Assembly: GCA_021791715.1 (NCBI GenBank)
Contig: JAJYWB010000076.1
Coordinates: 1-32,901 of the forward strand
Source of the DNA: Planctomycetota bacterium
GTDB lineage: Bacteria > Planctomycetota > Planctomycetia > Isosphaerales > Isosphaeraceae
Length of the DNA stretch: 32,901 nt
Direction of reading: 5' to 3'
A program made the translations under genes and the position numbers. This document shows, piece after piece, positions 24,705 through 32,901 of this stretch. How positions within the stretch are numbered: position 1 is the first letter of the stretch; each line of letters begins with the position of its first letter. Below the pieces are notes generated by a model, which was not told where the DNA came from, searched no databases, and saw only the letters and a program-made list of their open reading frames with translations.

Positions 24705-25159
24705 GCGAGCGATCTCCTACACGTGACGAAAGCGGGAAAACGCGACGAATCAAACGGAGGGAGAGAACGCCCGCGTCGCGTCGGGTAATGATCGTAATCG
24801 CCGATCGAATCGCCGGAAAATGTCCCAAGCCAATGGAGAACGCGTGGGATGGAAGCGATCGATTCGGTCACGTACACGAAATTGGTCGTCGCAAGCGATA
24901 AACGCGAGCGACCCCTTTTTCTCGATCCTTTTATTTTGCCGGCTTTACAGTCGGTTCACCAGTCCCCCGCGCTCAATTTGAATACGATCATCCGCCGACA
25001 TCCGTTCGGATTCCGCAACGGAGCGATTTTGAGTCTTGTTATGCAACCTCGCCGAGCCGTGAGCGAGTCTTTCGGACGATTGTTAAAGGGAAAGGCCGGA
25101 ACGAGCGCAAGCAAATGTGTGTCTGAATAATCCAATGGTTTCTCTATGCCGATCAAGAA

Positions 25160-25430
25160 CCCAGTCCCGGCCCTCCCCGCACGCGGGGAGGGAGACATTC
25201 CAATATCATCGCATAATTACCCTTCCCCAAACTTGCGGGGGGAATCGAAGGGGGGTCGATTTACAAACCCTGATCAACAGCCCCGTCCCTGCCCTCCCCG
25301 TACGCGGGGAGGGAGAAATATCAACAATTACGAATCATATGCCGCAAACGGGGAGGGAAACGTACCAATATGCTCGCATAATTACCCTTCCCCCCGCATG
25401 CGGGGGGAATCGAAGGGGGGTCGCCGACAC
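25160..25430. repeat. Palindromic intergenic repeats, two composite units
   Basis: CCCTCCCCGCACGCGGGGAG (about 25171) and CCCTCCCCGTACGCGGGGAG (about 25292) are near-perfect hairpins. Each is followed by a TCGCATAATTACCCTTCCCC segment (about 25209 and 25375) and a GGGGGGAATCGAAGGGGGGTCG-like stretch. The two composite units run to the end of the minus-strand gene at 25443. Their translations (PALPARGEG, NYPSPNLRGES) are typical of repeat-derived false ORFs. The bases 24705-25140 show no gene I can support. The hairpins may act as terminators for the minus-strand gene. Confidence 0.8.
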
Positions 25431-25442
25431 GAACGCCCCCGC

Positions 25443-26645
25443 TCAAAACGGCACCGCCGATTTGGGAGCGCCACCGGCGGCGGGTTTCGTCGTCTTCTTG
25501 GCGGAACTCGATTTCGTCGCCGATTTCGCTCGACCCGCGGCGCCGATCGGCGCGACGCGACTCCCCGCTCCCGCGGGCGCCGTCACGCTCGCGACCGCGC
25601 CGGGCTGGTTCGGATCGGCGGGCTCGGCGTTCGCCGCGTTGTCGCCGCCAAGGCGGATAAAACTCCCCCCGGCGAGCGGAGCGCTCGATGAAACTATTAA
25701 CACATCTCGTACCTTAAAAGCTCCCGATACCTGCGTCCATTCCTCGGCGACGACCCCCAAAACCTTCACGGGTACGTTGACGACATATTCGCCGCGCACG
25801 ACTTGTACGACTTTCGTCGCTTCGTCCTCCTCGCTGTCGAGAACCGACCGCGTGGGGACGTTGACGAGGGGTTGATCGGGCAAATATGGGCTCGAAACGC
25901 GCTCGCCGGGCTCGTGATCGAACTTGGAGTTGGGGATCGAAACCCACGCCGCGGCGAATTGCGTCGCGAGCTCGCGGAGCACCGAGTAATTCTCGGGCAA
26001 CGGTAAAATCGCGTCGATCTTACCGTTGACCGATTGCCCCTCGACGGTCACTTTGATCGCCGATCCAAGCGAGACGGCGCGGCGATCGACCGGAACCAAA
26101 ACGCGCAGGCTGGTGGTATCGGCGAGTTCGGCGATGAGCGCTCCTTTGAGAAGAACCTGGCCTGGGCTTGCGGGGATCGCCATGATTTTACCGCTGAACG
26201 GAGCGCGCACGGTGCACGCTTCGAGCGCCAGGCGCGCGAGATCGGCTCGGCCCCGCGCCGCGTCGACGCGAGCCTCGGCGATCGCGACCTTGCCGTTCCC
26301 CTTCTTGGCTTCGTCGAGCTCGGCCTGACGCTCCTTCAGCTCGGCGTCGGCGATTTTGAGCCGAGCCTGCGCCTCGGCGCGATCGAGCTGAGCGATCTCT
26401 TGCCCTTCGCGCACGTTCGCTCCCAGCGGAACGGCGAGGCTGCGCAACAGCCCGTCCGAGGTCGCGAGCAAGTTCACCCGCCGCGTCGGCTCGAGCGGAA
26501 ACGGCAGCTTGTACCGCTCGGCGCTCGTCGGGAACAACTCCGCGGTGACGATCCGAGTCGATACCTGCGCCTGACCGAACGCCGAAACCGCGACCGACGC
26601 CAACAACAACGGCGCCAAAGCCCAAGCGACGCTCCCGAACTTCAT
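25443..26645 (-). CDS. HlyD-like periplasmic adaptor protein with signal peptide
   Basis: A 400-residue exported protein. A signal peptide occupies about residues 1-24 (MKFGSVAWALAPLLLASVAV then AFGQA). A lipoyl-like half-motif follows (SDGLLRSLAVPLGANVREGQEIAQLD), a short coiled coil (about 90-140), and the second half VRAPFSGKIMAIPASPGQVLLKG, the membrane-fusion-protein pattern. The barrel domain follows, then a C-terminal tail rich in Ala, Pro and Lys (SSAKKTTKPAAGGAP). The coiled coil is shorter than in the other adaptor of the window, so it may belong to a different export system or an envelope function. No pump gene is adjacent. The 273-base gap to the next, divergent gene should hold both promoters. 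Confidence 0.8.
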   Translation of the reverse strand: MKFGSVAWALAPLLLASVAVSAFGQAQVSTRIVTAELFPTSAERYKLPFPLEPTRRVNLLATSDGLLRSLAVPLGANVREGQEIAQLDRAEAQARLKIADAELKERQAELDEAKKGNGKVAIAEARVDAARGRADLARLALEACTVRAPFSGKIMAIPASPGQVLLKGALIAELADTTSLRVLVPVDRRAVSLGSAIKVTVEGQSVNGKIDAILPLPENYSVLRELATQFAAAWVSIPNSKFDHEPGERVSSPYLPDQPLVNVPTRSVLDSEEDEATKVVQVVRGEYVVNVPVKVLGVVAEEWTQVSGAFKVRDVLIVSSSAPLAGGSFIRLGGDNAANAEPADPNQPGAVASVTAPAGAGSRVAPIGAAGRAKSATKSSSAKKTTKPAAGGAPKSAVPF

Positions 26646-26918
26646 CGCCGACCTCCCTCGTTATTTACTTATGCTGCGATAAGAACGTGACACGGCGTTT
26701 GGGATCGCCGCACTCGACGCGATCGAAGCCGTATCTTTAAGCTAGCTCGTCGGTTCGCGCCGGTCAATCGGCGGCCGCGGTCGTCGACGGGATCCGACAT
26801 GATTCCCCGGGCGTCGCCGCGCGAGATCGGGTAAACTAGGCGTCGGCAGCGACCGACGATCGCGCCGAGGGGGATCGAACGATCGATCTGGAACGCTTTT
26901 TTTCGAGAAAGATTCGGC

Positions 26919-27146
26919 ATGAATATGCGGACGACGGGAACCTGGCTGCGGTTGACGGGGCCCGTTCTTCAACTGACCGCGCTGGCGATCCTGGCGGGGG
27001 TGAAAAACAAGCCCAAGTTCATCATGGGTTATCCCGTCGATACGATCCTTTTTGACGTGTTTTTGGTGGGGATGACGATGGTCGTCGTCGGCGTGCTGAT
27101 CTCGCGCAGGCCCGGCAAACCAAAGACGCGCGATCTCGAACTATAA
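26919..27146 (+). CDS. Small two-helix membrane protein
   Basis: A 75-residue hydrophobic protein starting at ATG 26919 (or 26925). Two predicted membrane helices are visible: residues about 12-30 (LTGPVLQLTALAILAGV) and 45-63 (FDVFLVGMTMVVVGVLI), followed by a basic cytosolic end (SRRPGKPKTRDLEL). Similar small proteins are found in other planctomycetes (from memory). Function unknown. It lies 65 bases upstream of glmS on the same strand, so co-transcription is possible. Confidence 0.7.
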   Translation: MNMRTTGTWLRLTGPVLQLTALAILAGVKNKPKFIMGYPVDTILFDVFLVGMTMVVVGVLISRRPGKPKTRDLEL

Positions 27147-27211
27147 TTATAATCGCGACGGGGGAGCTCGATCGCTAACGGATTGATCGATCATCATCAA
27201 GGAGCGTGAGT

Positions 27212-29047
27212 GTGTGTGGAATTGTCGGGTTCACGGGTCGGCGCGCCGCCGAGCCGATATTGCTCGCGGGTCTGAGGCGGCTGGAATATCGCGGTTACGA
27301 CAGCGCCGGCGTGGCGACGATCGATTCCGAGGCGAGGCTTGTGGTGCGGAAGCGCGCCGGACGCGTGTCGGCGCTAGAGGAACTGTTGACTCGTTCCCCC
27401 GCGGCGGGGGAATGCGGGATCAGCCACACGCGGTGGGCGACGCACGGGCCCGCGAACGACCTGAACGCGCACCCGCATATCGGCGGCGCGGGGGCGGTCG
27501 CGGTGGCGCACAACGGCGTGATTGAAAATCACGCGCAATTGCGCGACGAACTGACGCGGCTCGGGTTCGCGTTTCAAAGCCAAACCGATACCGAGGTGAT
27601 CGCGCATTTAATCGCGCAAGAGCTCAAAAAAGGTTTGGATTTATTCGCGGCGGTTCGCGCGATCTTGCCCCGGCTCGAGGGAACTTACGGGCTCGCGGTC
27701 GTCGCGCCCGGCGAGCCCGGGGTTTTGATCGGCGCGCGGATGGGAAGCCCTCTCGTCGTCGGATTGGGAGACGGCGAGCATTTTCTCGCGAGCGATTCGA
27801 CCGCGATCGCCCCCCACACGCAGTCGGTCGCGTACCTTCAAGACGGCGAGGTCGTCAGGCTCACCGCCGATGAGTTCAATCTTGAGCATTTAGAGAGAGG
27901 TTCAATCGTCCCTCGAGTCGACCGGATCGACTGGAGGCCCGACGACCGCGAACTCGGCGGCGTTCCTCATTATATGCTCAAAGAGATTTATGAGCAACCA
28001 AGCACGGTTCGAGACGCGTGTCGCGGGCGGCTTCGTCGCGGCGAGGCGACGGCGCAGTTCGGCGGGCTCAACCTGACCGCCGCGAAGTTGCGTCGGGTGC
28101 GGAGGATCGTTTTCGCGGCGTGCGGGACGAGCCTTCACGCCGCCAAGATCGGCGAATATTTGATCGAGCGGTTCGCGAGGATTCCCGTCGAGGTCGAATA
28201 CGCCGGGGAATTTCGTTATTCGAACGCTCCGCTCGACGATCGGACGCTTGTTTTTGTGTTGAGTCAATCGGGGGAAACCGCGGATACGCTCGGAGCGCTC
28301 CGCGAGGCGCGCCGTCGCGGCCATCCCACGCTCGCGATCGTCAACACCGTCGGCAGCACGATCGCCCGCGAGGCCGACGGCGGAATTTACCTCCACGCGG
28401 GAACCGAGATCGGCGTCGCGGGGACGAAATCGTTCTCGGCGCAGGTCGTCGTCCTTTCGCTGCTGGCGATCTATCTGGGAAGGCTTAGGCATATGTCGTT
28501 CACGGCGGGCTTGGAGGCGATCGACGCGATCGAGTCGGCGCCCGACCGGCTCGAAAAAGTCCTGGCGATCGAACCCCTCGTCGTCGCCGCCGCCGAACGG
28601 ATCGCGAACTGCAAAAGCGTCCTCTTCCTCGGTCGCGACGTCCACCACCCCGTCGCTCTTGAAGGGGCTCTTAAACTTAAAGAGATTAGTTATGTTCATG
28701 CCGAGGGTTATCCCGCGTCGGAGATGAAGCACGGGCCGATCGCTCTGGTCGATCCCGAAACACCGTGCGTCGTGGTGGCGCCGAGGGGGCCGCTCCACGC
28801 CAAAACGATGTCGAACATCGAGGAGCTGAAGGCTCGGCGTGGGGTGATCGTCGCGGTGGGGACCGAGGGGGATCGCGAACTCGAACGTCGCGCCGACGTT
28901 TTCTTGCCGATTCCAGACGTTCCCGAGATCATCCAGCCGTTGCTCGCGGTGGTTCCGCTCCAGTTGCTCGCGTATCATGTCGCGCTCCTTTTGGGCCGCG
29001 ATATCGACAAACCGCGCAATCTGGCGAAGAGCGTCACCGTCGAGTAA
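27212..29047 (+). CDS. glmS: Glutamine-fructose-6-phosphate aminotransferase (isomerizing)
   Basis: A 611-residue enzyme making glucosamine-6-phosphate from fructose-6-phosphate and glutamine, the first step of UDP-GlcNAc synthesis. I choose GTG 27212, not GTG 27206, because it places the catalytic cysteine immediately after Met (MCGIVGFTG) and leaves seven bases after the AAGGAG site. The glutaminase domain (1-230) contains EYRGYDSAG, SHTRWATHG and AHNGVIENH. The two SIS domains (about 290-430 and 465-600) contain CGTSLHA, LSQSGETADT, and the C-terminal ending PRNLAKSVTVE. A patch of AT-rich codons lies at 28665-28700 in the conserved ALKLKEISYVHAEG segment. Confidence 0.97.
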   Translation: MCGIVGFTGRRAAEPILLAGLRRLEYRGYDSAGVATIDSEARLVVRKRAGRVSALEELLTRSPAAGECGISHTRWATHGPANDLNAHPHIGGAGAVAVAHNGVIENHAQLRDELTRLGFAFQSQTDTEVIAHLIAQELKKGLDLFAAVRAILPRLEGTYGLAVVAPGEPGVLIGARMGSPLVVGLGDGEHFLASDSTAIAPHTQSVAYLQDGEVVRLTADEFNLEHLERGSIVPRVDRIDWRPDDRELGGVPHYMLKEIYEQPSTVRDACRGRLRRGEATAQFGGLNLTAAKLRRVRRIVFAACGTSLHAAKIGEYLIERFARIPVEVEYAGEFRYSNAPLDDRTLVFVLSQSGETADTLGALREARRRGHPTLAIVNTVGSTIAREADGGIYLHAGTEIGVAGTKSFSAQVVVLSLLAIYLGRLRHMSFTAGLEAIDAIESAPDRLEKVLAIEPLVVAAAERIANCKSVLFLGRDVHHPVALEGALKLKEISYVHAEGYPASEMKHGPIALVDPETPCVVVAPRGPLHAKTMSNIEELKARRGVIVAVGTEGDRELERRADVFLPIPDVPEIIQPLLAVVPLQLLAYHVALLLGRDIDKPRNLAKSVTVE

Positions 29048-29115
29048 GATCGGTTCCGGTCGTTCGCGCTCTCTCACGCCCTGGAACTTACGCCGACCCG
29101 CCGCGGAGAATCTTC

Positions 29116-32100
29116 ATGCGATTGATTCAGCATGCGATTGCATTCATCTTTATTACGCTCATTCAATCGAACATATTGGTCGCGGCCGAGCCGATTCCGC
29201 ACGGACAGGACGCTCCGCCGAATCCTCCGCTCACTCCCGCCGAGGCGATCGCGCGGATGAAGGTACCCGAGGGATTTCGCGTCGAGCTGGTGGCGAGCGA
29301 GCCCGATCTCGTCAATCCCGTGGCGATGGCGTTCGACGAGCGCGGGAGAATCTGGGTGACCGAGAGCGTCGAATATCCGCGACAGTCTCCTGGACCGGGA
29401 CGCGATCGGATCAAAATCCTTGAAGATACCGACGGCGACGGCAAGGCCGATCGGTTCACGATTTTCGCCGAGGGGCTTAATATTCCGTCGGGGATCGCGA
29501 TCGGGAACGGCGGAGTTTGGGCGGCGAATTCTCCCGACATCCTTTTTTTGAGCGATACCGACGGCGACGGCAAGGCCGATCGTCGCGAGGTCGTCGTCAC
29601 GGGTTTCGGCCGGTTCGACACCCACGAGCTCCCCAATTCGCTCTCGTGGGGCCCCGACGGCAAGCTTTACGGCTGGAACGGAGTGTTCAATCCCGCGCAT
29701 ATCGAATACCGAGGTAAAACGTATGATTTTACGTGCGCACTCTTTCGCATCGATCCCAAAACGCGCGATTTCGATCTGTTTTGCGAGGGGGTGAGCAATT
29801 CGTGGGGGGTCGATTGGGACGGCGAGGGGAGCGCGTTCGCGAGCGCCTGCGTGATCGATCACCTTTGGCATCTCGCCGAGACCGGCTATTACGTGCGTCA
29901 GGCGGGGGCTTATCCCCCGTTTTGCGAGCCGATCGGCTCGATCGTGAGCCACAAACATCAAAAAGCCGCGTATTGTGGAATCCATTACTTTCAGGGCGAC
30001 GCCTACCCCGAGCAATATCGCGATAAGCTTTACATGGGTAACATTCATGGAGGATGCGTGAACGTCGATTCGATCAGGCGGAACGGATCGACGTATCGCG
30101 GCGAACCCGCCGCCGATTTCCTCACCGCGAACGACGCGTGGTTCATGCCCGTTTCGCAAAAGACCGGGCCCGACGGATGCTTGTATATTTTGGACTGGTA
30201 CGATCGATATCACTGTTATCAAGACGCCGGCAGAGATCCCCTCGGGATCGATCGGCTTAAGGGAAGGCTTTATCGCGTTCGCTACCAAAACGCGCCCAGG
30301 GTGGTCGGGTTCAACCTCGCCGCCGAACCGGTCGATCGGCTGATCGATCGCCTCGATTCTCCCAACGGCTACTTCCGCGACCAGGCGCGGCGGCTGTTAT
30401 CGCAACGTGATGATAAAAGCGTGCGAGATAAACTCGAGACCGTGATTTTCGATTCCACTCGATCCAAGAAACAACGGATGAACGCGCTTTGGGCTCGAAT
30501 CGGAATCGGCGCTCTCGATACCGCGGTCGCTCTCCGTCTTCTCGGCGATTCCGACGCTTCCTTTCGGGCGTGGGGCGTGCGCGCCTCGGGGAACGCGGGG
30601 ACGGTCGACGAGCGCGTGTCGGCGCGGGTCGGCGAACTCGCGGCCGACGCCTCGCCCGACGTTCGGTTGCAAGTCGCGATCGCTTCGCGGAAGATCAAAA
30701 AGCTCGATCCGATCCCCGTATTGCTCGAAGTTGCGGCGCATTCCGACGAAGATCCGCTCATCCCCAACATCGTTTGGAATAATCTTCACCCGCTCGTCGA
30801 TCGACACGCCTCGGAAATCGTGACGCGGATCGAGGCGATGAACCTCGAGAAAAACGTCGAGGTCGCCGAACTCGTTCCGTCGCTGATCGAACGAATGCTC
30901 GCATCAGCCGATATGGATCCCAAGCTCGTCGTCCGTCCGGCGCGAGCCTTGATCAAAGGAGAGAACCCGCGCGAAGAAACCGCGGCCCGGTGCGCGACGA
31001 TCCTCGCGCGTCATCTCCAAACGCATCGGCTCGACCCCGAAACGTTAAGCCGCTGGAAAGCCGCGATCGCCCCGCTTTCGGCCGAGCTCGAGGCGCTCGA
31101 TTCGGCGTCGATTCGTTTCGCGTGTTCGCTTTTACGCGCAAGCGAGCATGACGCGAAAGGATTGGAACAAATTCGCGGCTATTTCTTATCCAAAAATGAA
31201 AGTCATGATCGACGATTGGAGGCGTTGCGGGCGATCGTTTCGGCGGGGGATCGCGACGCGATCGAATCGATCGCTCGGGTTACGGCGGATCCGACCGCGG
31301 GTTCGGCTGAATTTCGAGGCCGGGTGATCGAGACGCTCGGCGGGTTCGACGACCCGTCGGTCGCTCGCTTCGTTTTGGCGGCGTATCCTTCGCTCGAGCC
31401 CGAACTCAAACCGCGGGCGATCGAACTTCTCACGCAGCGCGGAACTTGGAGCAAGGAGCTTCTGACGGCGATCGGCGATAAGAAGATCCCTGCCGAGGTT
31501 CTCAACGCGAATCAGGTTCGCAAGCTCGTCGCCGGCCGCGATCGCGAGCTGATCAAGTTGGTTCAAGAAAAATGGGGCGTCGTGCGCGAGACTCGCGATC
31601 CAAAACGTGAAGATGTCGTCAATCGCATGCGCACGTTGATTCGCACATCTTCGGGCGACCCGCACTCGGGCGCGCTCGCGTTTAAAAAGGTGTGTGCGCA
31701 GTGCCACGCGATTTACGGCGAGGGGAAGGATGTCGGCCCCGATTTGACCGGGAACGGTCGGGGCTCGTTCGAGCAGTTGCTTTCGAACGTGTTCGACCCG
31801 AGCCTCGTGATCGGAGCTTCGTATCAGGCCGTGACGATCGCGACCAAAGCCGGCCGAGTGCTTTCAGGGCTCGTCGTCGAGGAGGGCGCCGATCGCATCG
31901 TGCTCAAAATACAAGGCGGAGATCGCGTTTCGATCCCCCGCGGCGATATCGACGAACGCAAAACGAGCGCGCTTTCGCTGATGCCCGAGGATCTTGATAA
32001 ACAACTCTCCGCGCAAGAGATCGTCGACTTGTTCGCGTTCCTTTGTCTCGACAAGCCTCCGACCGATCCCTCCGCCAAAAAGCTCCCTGGCGCCGGACCG

Positions 32101-32124
32101 ATCCGCTTGAACAAGCCGAGGTGA
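29116..32124 (+). CDS. PVC-type heme-binding protein with beta-propeller and HEAT-like repeats
   Basis: A 1002-residue exported protein of a family typical of Planctomycetes and Verrucomicrobia. A signal peptide (about 1-23, IAFIFITLIQSNILVAA) is followed by a membrane-bound dehydrogenase-like beta-propeller (about 40-400), which contains two near-identical DTDGDGKADR segments suited to calcium binding, and CEGVSNSWGVDWD. Residues 420-830 are helical, HEAT-like. The C-terminal part is a cytochrome c domain with CAQCH (Cys860, Cys863, His864) and later DVGPDLTGNGRGS, then a conserved heme-binding module ending in LFAFLCLDK. Start at ATG 29116 is preferred: the longer open frame overlaps glmS. 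Function is thought to be oxidative catabolism of complex carbohydrates, but is not proven. Confidence 0.93.
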   Translation: MRLIQHAIAFIFITLIQSNILVAAEPIPHGQDAPPNPPLTPAEAIARMKVPEGFRVELVASEPDLVNPVAMAFDERGRIWVTESVEYPRQSPGPGRDRIKILEDTDGDGKADRFTIFAEGLNIPSGIAIGNGGVWAANSPDILFLSDTDGDGKADRREVVVTGFGRFDTHELPNSLSWGPDGKLYGWNGVFNPAHIEYRGKTYDFTCALFRIDPKTRDFDLFCEGVSNSWGVDWDGEGSAFASACVIDHLWHLAETGYYVRQAGAYPPFCEPIGSIVSHKHQKAAYCGIHYFQGDAYPEQYRDKLYMGNIHGGCVNVDSIRRNGSTYRGEPAADFLTANDAWFMPVSQKTGPDGCLYILDWYDRYHCYQDAGRDPLGIDRLKGRLYRVRYQNAPRVVGFNLAAEPVDRLIDRLDSPNGYFRDQARRLLSQRDDKSVRDKLETVIFDSTRSKKQRMNALWARIGIGALDTAVALRLLGDSDASFRAWGVRASGNAGTVDERVSARVGELAADASPDVRLQVAIASRKIKKLDPIPVLLEVAAHSDEDPLIPNIVWNNLHPLVDRHASEIVTRIEAMNLEKNVEVAELVPSLIERMLASADMDPKLVVRPARALIKGENPREETAARCATILARHLQTHRLDPETLSRWKAAIAPLSAELEALDSASIRFACSLLRASEHDAKGLEQIRGYFLSKNESHDRRLEALRAIVSAGDRDAIESIARVTADPTAGSAEFRGRVIETLGGFDDPSVARFVLAAYPSLEPELKPRAIELLTQRGTWSKELLTAIGDKKIPAEVLNANQVRKLVAGRDRELIKLVQEKWGVVRETRDPKREDVVNRMRTLIRTSSGDPHSGALAFKKVCAQCHAIYGEGKDVGPDLTGNGRGSFEQLLSNVFDPSLVIGASYQAVTIATKAGRVLSGLVVEEGADRIVLKIQGGDRVSIPRGDIDERKTSALSLMPEDLDKQLSAQEIVDLFAFLCLDKPPTDPSAKKLPGAGPIRLNKPR

Positions 32125-32175
32125 AAATCAAAACGAGCGATCGAGAATTATTACGGAGTGAACGTGCGTTCTCAA

Positions 32176-32214
32176 TGATCGCTAAAAAGCGAGCGATCAC
32201 CCGGATATTTTTTT
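32176..32214 (+). terminator. Hairpin and T-run after the heme protein
   Basis: TGATCGCT (32176-32183), 8-base loop, AGCGATCA (32192-32199), then a run of seven T at 32208-32214. The stem is perfect, with an 8-base gap before the T-run. It is the best candidate terminator for the upstream gene. Confidence 0.5.
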
Positions 32215-32289
32215 CGTAACGATCGTCGCCCTAGGATATAATATCAGAACATAAACATAATTGCTCAAATTGGGATGGCGAATCTCGCG

Positions 32290-32901
32290 GTGAGCCGGCA
32301 TGTTTTTATTTCTGAGGTCGAACCCGTTTGGTAGGTCGAACCTCCTGGTGAGCCGGCATGTTTTTATTTTTGAGGGCGAACCCGTTTGGGAGGGCGAACC
32401 TCCCGGTGAGCCGGCATGTTTTTATTTTTGAGGTCGAACCCGTTTGGGAGGGCGAACCTCCCGGTGAGCCGGCATGTTTTTATTTTTGATGTCGAACCCG
32501 TTTGGGAGGTCGAACCTCCCGGTGAGCCGGCATGTTTTTATTTTTGAGGTCGAACCCGTTTGGGAGGTCGAATCTCCTGGTGAGCCGGCATATTTTTATT
32601 TCTGAGGTCGAACCCGTTTGGGAGGGCGAACCTCCTGGTGAGCCGGCATGTTTTTATTTTTGAGGTCGAACCCGTTTGGGAGGGCGAACCTCCTGGTGAG
32701 CCGCATTTTATATGTGCGCATGTGAGGTCGAACCTCGCGGTGAGCCGGCATGTTTTTATTTCTGAGGTCGAACCCGTTTGGGAGGTCGAACCTCGCGGTG
32801 AGCCGGCATGTTTTTATTTTTGAGGTCGAACCCGTTTGGGATGTCGAACCCGTCTGGGAGGGCGAACCTCCTGGTGAGCCGGCATGTTTTTATTCCTGAG
32901 G
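32290..32901. repeat. 58-bp tandem repeat array running off the window
   Basis: GTGAGCCGGCATG starts at 32290, 32348, 32406, 32464, 32522, 32580, 32638, then a variant at 32696 (GTGAGCCGCATTT), followed by 32740, 32798 and 32874: at least eleven copies. Most spacings are exactly 58; the step 32696-32740 is 44 and the last is 76, reflecting an internal deletion and insertion. Each unit carries a T-rich part (TTTTTATTTTTGAGG) and a TCGAACCCGTTTGGGAGG part. Small substitutions (GTC/GGC, CCCG/CCTG/CGCG) distinguish copies. There is no unique spacer, so it is not CRISPR. The short ORFs across it are repeat translations. The array continues past the window end. Confidence 0.93.

Noticed and set aside
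24849..25130. 93-residue plus-strand ORF in the gap upstream of the permease
   Set aside because: No ribosome binding site or recognisable motif; lies in a repeat-bearing intergenic region.
27902..29077. 391-residue minus-strand ORF opposite glmS
   Set aside because: Shadow of glmS; the same applies to the long minus-strand frame at 29074-30288 opposite the heme protein.
32290..32901. CRISPR array
   Set aside because: The 58-base units are contiguous with no unique spacers, and no cas genes are present; the same holds for the 1079-1430 array.

Overview
The window looks like a chromosomal segment of a planctomycete (phylum Planctomycetota). The evidence is a 1002-residue PVC-type heme-binding protein with a terminal CxxCH motif, planctomycete-style small HUH transposases and intergenic repeats, and codon usage rich in GATCG. 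I see no tRNA, rRNA, CRISPR array or replication origin. The taxonomic call is an inference from gene content.

Left third (1-7.8 kb), accessory and decaying. It opens with an edge-truncated IS200/RAYT-type transposase on the minus strand, then a 60-bp tandem repeat array. Next comes a set of promoterless-looking polymorphic toxin tips with partners: a CdiA-like tRNase tip plus a CxC/CxxC immunity protein (1386-2044), and a Ser/Thr-rich linker carrying a second toxin tip, broken by an in-frame TAG and a frameshift, plus its probable immunity protein (2180-4147). A short coding remnant follows, then a second, decayed copy of the same linker (about 4406-4866). These look like orphan effector tips stored beside a shared recombination sequence. 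An IS66 transposase remnant, an 84-bp minisatellite and a 400-residue planctomycete-type hypothetical protein complete the region.

Middle (7.8-15.5 kb), housekeeping. This is a plus-strand iron-sulfur cluster operon: sufR, sufC, sufB, sufD, a two-domain rhodanese, sufE, a Rieske ferredoxin and a SufT/MIP18-family gene. A MazF-type toxin-antitoxin pair sits between sufB and sufD, and no cysteine desulfurase gene (sufS) is present here. SufR probably senses cluster status; SufB, SufC and SufD form the scaffold, SufE delivers sulfur, and the SufT-like protein acts in cluster delivery.

Right part (15.5-32.9 kb), mixed. It holds an HTH/S24 repressor lacking the catalytic lysine, dgoK, a sigma-54-activator-like regulator with a degenerate ATPase, two HlyD-type membrane-fusion proteins without an adjacent pump, a VapC toxin with an unusually large partner, a cationic amino-acid permease, a small membrane protein, glmS and the PVC heme protein. 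The window ends inside a 58-bp tandem repeat array of at least eleven copies. Several GC-rich genes here contain short internal patches with AT-rich synonymous codons.
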